From contig JAJYWW010000019.1 of the NCBI GenBank assembly GCA_021791295.1, positions 1 through 9,643 on the forward strand: a stretch of DNA of 9,643 nucleotides. The letters are read 5' to 3'. This document shows positions 6,652 through 9,643 of the stretch, piece after piece (position 1 is the first letter of the stretch; every line of letters begins with the position of its first letter). This DNA comes from a bacterium. Its GTDB lineage: Bacteria; SZUA-79; Acidulodesulfobacterales; Acidulodesulfobacteraceae. Position numbers and translations under genes: made by a program. The notes under the pieces are model-generated. The model did no database searches. It was not told where the DNA came from and worked only from the letters and a program-made list of their open reading frames with translations.

Positions 6652-7705
6652 TTTTAATTAAATAATCATTTTTAATTATATCGAATACGGAGTCTGGAGT
6701 AATTCTTTTCATGCATAATACGCATTCCGTTAAATTTTTATCGTCTACTTTATTAAGAGGGCATTCTTTTTTAAAGCAGGGAATACATATAAGGTTGTCC
6801 CTTAATACCGTAAAATTTTTTCCTACAGGCCCTGTAAGATTAGGATCCGTCGGCCCAAATAAAGCTATTGTTTTAAGGCTGTCTATTGAAGCCGCCACAT
6901 GCATTAGTCCAGAGTCGGGCGTTATAAAATAATCCATTTTAGATAACAGTTCTTTTGCCTGTTTTAGCGTAGTTTTTCCGACTGCGGAGGCGGCGTTTTT
7001 GCCGTTTAATGCCTGCAATATTTCATCCGATAGATATTCTTCACCTTTACCTCCGAATATTATTATGCGTGCGTTATCGCCGAAAAAATCCAGCAGCCGC
7101 CTTGAAATTTCTATAAAATATTTTACCGGCCATCTTTTAGTTTTCCATGTTCCGGTAGGATTTATGCCGATAAATATTTTGTTTTCAATATTTTCAAAAC
7201 TGTTTTTTAAGAAATCTTCGGCAAATTTTTTATCCTCCGGAGAAGTAATAAGAATGGGCTGAGGTTTATCTATTTTTGCTCCGCCGCTTTTTTCAGCCAA
7301 AAAAAGATAAAAATTCACCGCATGTTCATGCGGCATCCCTCGCCTTATAATTTTCCTATTGCATAAAAATCCAAGTTTTGCATATTCTACGCAATACCTG
7401 ACAGGAGCTCCGCTTAAAAAAGAAAAAATAGCCGACCTATCTACGCCTTGCAAATCAATAGCTATATCGTAACGAAACTTTCTGATTTTTCTTATTAAGG
7501 ATAAATAGTCTTTAAATTTAAATTTTTTTTTATCTATAACAAGAATCTCATCTACGTTAGGATTTAAAAATGCTACATCTTTAGATTTGTCCTCTATAAG
7601 CCATGTAATAAAACTGCCGGGATAACCCTTTCTTATAGATTCTATAGCCGGTGTTGCAAGAAAACAGTCTCCTATAGAACTCAATTTTACAATCAGTATA
7701 TTCAT
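6623..7705 (-). CDS. ADP-heptose:LPS heptosyltransferase, GT9 family (WaaC-like)
   Basis: A 360-residue GT9 enzyme, probably the one adding the first heptose to the Kdo region of LPS. Seen: NILIVKLSSIGDCFLATPAI (residues 2-21) with likely catalytic base D13, FRYDIAIDLQGVDRSAIFSF (77-96) which resembles the IDxQGxxKSA stretch of WaaC, INPTGTWKTKRWPVKYFIEI (181-200), FITPDSGLMHVAAS (260-273) and ALFGPTDP (281-288). A C-terminal cluster has C307-x2-C310-x4-C315-x12-C328-x2-C331. This is the first gene of the minus-strand group; candidate promoters lie in the 190-bp divergent region upstream. There is no Shine-Dalgarno before the ATG at 7705. It overlaps the next GT9 gene by 29 bp. The two GT9 proteins are clearly diverged over most of their length, so they are not a recent duplication. 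Position in the core is inferred from similarity to WaaC. Confidence 0.9.
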   Translation of the reverse strand: MNILIVKLSSIGDCFLATPAIESIRKGYPGSFITWLIEDKSKDVAFLNPNVDEILVIDKKKFKFKDYLSLIRKIRKFRYDIAIDLQGVDRSAIFSFLSGAPVRYCVEYAKLGFLCNRKIIRRGMPHEHAVNFYLFLAEKSGGAKIDKPQPILITSPEDKKFAEDFLKNSFENIENKIFIGINPTGTWKTKRWPVKYFIEISRRLLDFFGDNARIIIFGGKGEEYLSDEILQALNGKNAASAVGKTTLKQAKELLSKMDYFITPDSGLMHVAASIDSLKTIALFGPTDPNLTGPVGKNFTVLRDNLICIPCFKKECPLNKVDDKNLTECVLCMKRITPDSVFDIIKNDYLIKNERYFNIRA

Positions 7706-7818
7706 AAAGTTTCATACATTTTATAATTCATTAATAGTGTATATTATGTTTTAGTTTTAAGTAATCAAATAAAATTTAACTTAAATTTTTAATCTAAACT
7801 TTTTTATATTATACTATA

Positions 7819-7848
7819 ATTATAAATTTTTTAAATTCAAATTGTAAA
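7819..7848 (-). promoter_or_regulatory. Candidate sigma70-type promoter for the LPS gene group
   Basis: On the minus strand TTTACA (7848-7843) is followed after 18 nt by TATAAT (7824-7819), matching 11 of 12 consensus bases. It would give a leader of about 105-110 nt ahead of the WaaC-like ATG at 7705. A weaker alternative, TTGATT-N16-TAATAT (7768-7741), lies nearer the gene. The region is extremely AT-rich, so chance -10 matches are expected; the -35 match and spacing give the call what weight it has. Confidence 0.4.
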
Positions 7849-7870
7849 TTAATTAAAAACATTATAAGAT
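7842..7870 (+). promoter_or_regulatory. Candidate promoter for the plus-strand glycosyltransferase
   Basis: TTGTAA (7842-7847) and TAAGAT (7865-7870) are separated by 17 nt, placing the start of transcription about 20 nt before the ATG at 7896. An overlapping TATAAG (7863-7868) is an alternative -10. The -35 overlaps the -35 of the minus-strand candidate promoter almost exactly. The match is modest and lies in AT-rich DNA. Confidence 0.3.
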
Positions 7871-7876
7871 ATTTAT

Positions 7877-7883
7877 AAGGAAG
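7877..7883 (+). promoter_or_regulatory. Shine-Dalgarno-like AAGGAAG before the DPM1-like gene
   Basis: AAGGAAG lies 12 nt before the ATG at 7896, a little farther than the usual 5-10 nt. It is the only other purine-rich ribosome binding site I could see apart from that of rpoZ, and it supports this ATG. Confidence 0.5.
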
Positions 7884-7895
7884 AATATTTAATAT

Positions 7896-8660
7896 ATGGC
7901 TGAAAATATAGATTATAAAAATTATAACTTCAAAAATTCAAGGATTGCTTTATCTATTATAATTCCTGCTTATAACGAAGAAAATAGAATAAAGCAGACC
8001 ATAATCGCATTAAGGTCTTACCTGAAATCGAAAAAATACTCATACGAAATAATTGTAGTGGATGACGGAAGCAGCGACGGAACGTTAAACGTGCTTAAAG
8101 ATTCTTTATCGACCGATTTAAGAGTAATAACTATCACGAAAAGCGGCAAAGGTGCAGCCGTTAAGGAAGGAATACTTTCCGCAAACGACGAAAACGAATA
8201 CGTTTTTTTTATGGACGCGGATCTTTCAACGGGAACGGATGAGATTGGCAATTTTATAGATATTTTTAAAAACGAACCTGAAACCGACGTGATAATCGGT
8301 TCGCGATATCTTCCGGAAGGCGCGGTCATAATCCAGCCGCCTTTCAGAAATTTGGTCGGCAGAACATTCAGTTTGATTAAATCCAAATTGCTTGGAATTA
8401 ATTTTTTCGATTCGCAATGCGGATTTAAAGCTTTCAGGATGCAGACGGCAAAAAAGATTTTTGCAAAATCGGAAATTAAAGGTTTTTCTTTCGACGTGGA
8501 AATACTATATATAGCTTTATTAAATAATATAAAAATTAAAGAATCCAGCGTAAACTGGAGGCATAAACCCGGAGGACACGTTAATCTGATAGCAGACTCC
8601 CTACCTATGCTTATAGAGCTTTTTCAAATATTTATAAATAAAAACAAATATTTCTTATAA
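7896..8660 (+). CDS. Family 2 glycosyltransferase, polyprenyl/dolichyl-phosphate sugar transferase type
   Basis: A 254-residue GT-A enzyme of the DPM1/ALG5-like branch, which usually moves glucose or mannose from a nucleotide sugar to a polyprenyl (in bacteria undecaprenyl) phosphate on the cytoplasmic face of the inner membrane. Seen: LSIIIPAYNEENRI (residues 19-32), YEIIVVDDGSSDGT (50-63), KSGKGAAVKEGI (82-93), the metal-binding FMDADLST (105-112), IIGSRYLPEGAV (133-144), FRNLVGRTFS (150-159), DSQCGFKAFR (172-181) and GFSFDVEILYIA (196-207). No membrane segment is evident, unlike the DPM1 proteins that carry C-terminal helices. It is divergently transcribed from the LPS group, so it may feed lipid-linked sugar into envelope glycans. 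Donor sugar is not determinable. A Shine-Dalgarno-like AAGGAAG and a candidate promoter precede the ATG. Confidence 0.88.
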   Translation: MAENIDYKNYNFKNSRIALSIIIPAYNEENRIKQTIIALRSYLKSKKYSYEIIVVDDGSSDGTLNVLKDSLSTDLRVITITKSGKGAAVKEGILSANDENEYVFFMDADLSTGTDEIGNFIDIFKNEPETDVIIGSRYLPEGAVIIQPPFRNLVGRTFSLIKSKLLGINFFDSQCGFKAFRMQTAKKIFAKSEIKGFSFDVEILYIALLNNIKIKESSVNWRHKPGGHVNLIADSLPMLIELFQIFINKNKYFL

Positions 8661-8680
8661 TTAGCATGTCCGCATTAAGA

Positions 8681-8686
8681 TATAAT
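8681..8686 (+). promoter_or_regulatory. Possible -10 element ahead of the DNA glycosylase gene
   Basis: A perfect TATAAT lies 30 nt before the ATG at 8717, in the 56-bp gap after the glycosyltransferase. I found no acceptable -35 at 16-18 nt and no extended -10 TG, so this may be chance; the two plus-strand genes could equally be co-transcribed. Confidence 0.2.
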
Positions 8687-8716
8687 TAAATAATCGACAA
8701 TTAGCCCGCCTTCCCG

Positions 8717-9361
8717 ATGATTTTTAAAAAATTAGACAAATCCTTTTACGTTTGCGGCGATACCGTTAAAATAGCACGGGAACTGCTCGGAAAATATTTA
8801 TTGACCGACATAGACGGCAAAGGCATAACCGGAGGAAAGATTGTCGAAACGGAAGCCTATCTCGGAGCCATAGACAAAGCGTCGCACGGTTACGGAAACA
8901 AAAAAACGGAAAGAAATAAAAATTTGTATAAAGAAGGCGGCTACTCATACGTTTATTTTATATACGGAATGTATTACCTTTTTAACGTAGTAACCGGAAA
9001 AGAAAATTTTGCCGATGCGGTTCTTATAAGGGCGATAGAACCTGAAATAGGCATAGATATTATGCTGGAACGAAGAAATAAAAAAAACGCAAAAAGAATT
9101 ACTTCGGGTCCCGGTCTTTTGACCATAGCGCTTGGAATAAATTTAAAACATAACGGAATTCCGATTTGCGAGCAGAATATTTTAAAAAACAATAAAGACG
9201 GAAAGGACGGCCGTTTAGAAATATGGCTTGAAGACAGAAATATAAATATCGGCAAAGACTTAATAACGGCAACTCCAAGAATAGGAGTGGATTATGCCGC
9301 CGAACATGCAAAGCTGCCTTACAGATTTAAAATAAAAGATAATGAATGGACAAGCAGATAG
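8717..9361 (+). CDS. mpg: 3-methyladenine DNA glycosylase, AAG/MPG family
   Basis: This monofunctional base-excision repair enzyme removes alkylated and deaminated purines such as 3-methyladenine and hypoxanthine. The 214-residue product is of usual bacterial length. Seen: LARELLGKYLL-type N-terminus (IARELLGKYLL, residues 19-29), IVETEAYLG (42-50) with the likely catalytic E46, DKASHGYG (53-60) with H57, SYVYFIYGMYYLFNVVTG (77-94), AVLIRAIEPEIG (101-112) and SGPGLLTIALGI (130-141). By motif alignment with human AAG, E46, Y48, H57, Y83 (the base-flipping intercalator), N90 and R105 correspond to E125, Y127, H136, Y162, N169 and R182, so the active site looks complete. The ATG at 8717 has no Shine-Dalgarno; no better start is visible. 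The gene follows the DPM1-like gene by 56 bp and converges on ilvE with a 6-bp gap. It looks unrelated in function to its LPS neighbours. Confidence 0.93.
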   Translation: MIFKKLDKSFYVCGDTVKIARELLGKYLLTDIDGKGITGGKIVETEAYLGAIDKASHGYGNKKTERNKNLYKEGGYSYVYFIYGMYYLFNVVTGKENFADAVLIRAIEPEIGIDIMLERRNKKNAKRITSGPGLLTIALGINLKHNGIPICEQNILKNNKDGKDGRLEIWLEDRNINIGKDLITATPRIGVDYAAEHAKLPYRFKIKDNEWTSR

Positions 9362-9367
9362 GACGAA

Positions 9368-9643
9368 TTAAACGTAAGTCAGCCATTTTTCATATTTTTT
9401 ATTGCCGCCCTTTACTATATCGAAAAATATTTTTTGAAGTTCTAATGCAATTTTATCGGCTTTTCCTATTCCTATGCTTCTGTCGTCTATCTCTCTTACA
9501 GGAGTAACTTCGGCGGCGGTTCCGGTTAAAAATACCTCGTCCGCAATATAAAGTTCGTCCCTCGTCACTCTTTCTTCCTTAATAGTCAAACCCATTTCTT
9601 TGCTCATAACCTCTATAACGCTGTTTCGAGTAATACCGGGCAA
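9368..9643 (-). CDS. ilvE: Branched-chain amino acid aminotransferase, C-terminal 91 residues (5' part outside window)
   Basis: This PLP enzyme interconverts leucine, isoleucine and valine with their 2-oxo acids. The visible part begins inside the gene: the first codon in the window is TTG for the leucine of LPGITRNSVIEV, an internal motif of class IV aminotransferases that binds the PLP phosphate, so it should not be read as a start. Further on are RDELYIADEVFLTGTAAEVTP, shown here by its ends RDELYIADEVF and TGTAAEVTP, and VREIDDRSIGIGKADKIALE, both typical of IlvE. The stop codon is at 9368, and the ending KWLTYV is typical. It converges with the DNA glycosylase gene 6 bp away, with no terminator between them that I could recognise. 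The assignment to IlvE over D-amino acid transaminase or 4-amino-4-deoxychorismate lyase rests on the EVFLTGTAAEVTPV stretch. Confidence 0.92.
   Translation of the reverse strand: MPGITRNSVIEVMSKEMGLTIKEERVTRDELYIADEVFLTGTAAEVTPVREIDDRSIGIGKADKIALELQKIFFDIVKGGNKKYEKWLTYV

Noticed and set aside
8018..8386. Minus-strand open frames opposite the 7896-8660 gene
   Set aside because: They lie antisense to conserved GT2 motifs (DDGSSDGT, DADLST), and their low-complexity Ser/Ile content is what an antisense shadow gives.
8974..9311. Minus-strand open frames opposite the DNA glycosylase
   Set aside because: The plus-strand frame carries all AAG active-site motifs; the reverse frames have no recognisable domain.
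9313..9383. Inverted arms GCTGCCTTAC (9313-9322) and GTAAGTCAGC (9374-9383) followed by T-rich DNA, as a possible terminator for the DNA glycosylase gene
   Set aside because: The arms are separated by about 51 nt and have a mismatch; the loop is too large for a typical intrinsic terminator and both arms lie in coding sequence.
9368..9643. TTG at 9643 as the start of a short independent gene
   Set aside because: The leucine belongs to the internal LPGITRxS motif of IlvE; the gene is cut by the window edge.
1..9643. Mobile elements, CRISPR arrays, toxin-antitoxin or anti-phage systems
   Set aside because: No transposase, integrase, nuclease, regularly spaced repeats or toxin-antitoxin-like gene pairs were seen; every sizeable gene belongs to a recognised housekeeping or envelope family.

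Overview
The window is AT-rich DNA (roughly one third GC by eye, not computed) from a Gram-negative bacterium. Heptose-type LPS core genes imply an LPS outer membrane. The order remA (DUF370) - gmk - rpoZ - rel/spoT is one I know from Deltaproteobacteria/Desulfobacterota-like lineages. The exact lineage cannot be fixed from the sequence. Coding density is high, no stretch over 300 bases lacks a gene, and I see no IS element, phage gene, CRISPR array, tRNA or rRNA.

Positions 1-7705 carry nine genes, all on the minus strand and closely spaced. In transcription order they are: a WaaC-like heptosyltransferase (6623-7705), a WaaF-like heptosyltransferase (5569-6651, overlapping the first by 29 nt), a GT-A (family 2-like) glycosyltransferase (4540-5502), a GT4 glycosyltransferase (3384-4508), a stand-alone heptose-7-phosphate kinase HldA/RfaE1 (2353-3366), RemA (2039-2293), guanylate kinase (1339-2007, or to 2046 with an upstream TTG), RNA polymerase omega (1050-1241) and the N-terminal 343 residues of a bifunctional (p)ppGpp synthetase/hydrolase (1-1029, cut by the window edge). 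The first five genes build LPS inner core. The last four are the nucleotide, transcription and stringent-response block. Whether they form one transcript is not shown by sequence alone; no convincing terminator was seen between them. The most structured non-coding element is a pair of abutting inverted repeats (1280-1325) between gmk and rpoZ.

A 190-bp AT-rich divergent intergenic region (7706-7895) separates this group from two plus-strand genes: a polyprenyl/dolichyl-phosphate-type family 2 glycosyltransferase (7896-8660) and a 3-methyladenine DNA glycosylase of the AAG/MPG family (8717-9361). The glycosylase converges, with a 6-bp gap, on the C-terminal part of a branched-chain amino acid aminotransferase on the minus strand (9368-9643), which is cut by the right edge.

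Overall this is a conventional core-chromosome region. I did not find convincing evidence of a new biological system. The points most worth a second look are the gmk-rpoZ hairpins, RemA sitting between LPS and stringent-response genes, the identically spaced cysteine cluster in the two heptosyltransferases, and the scarcity of Shine-Dalgarno sequences.
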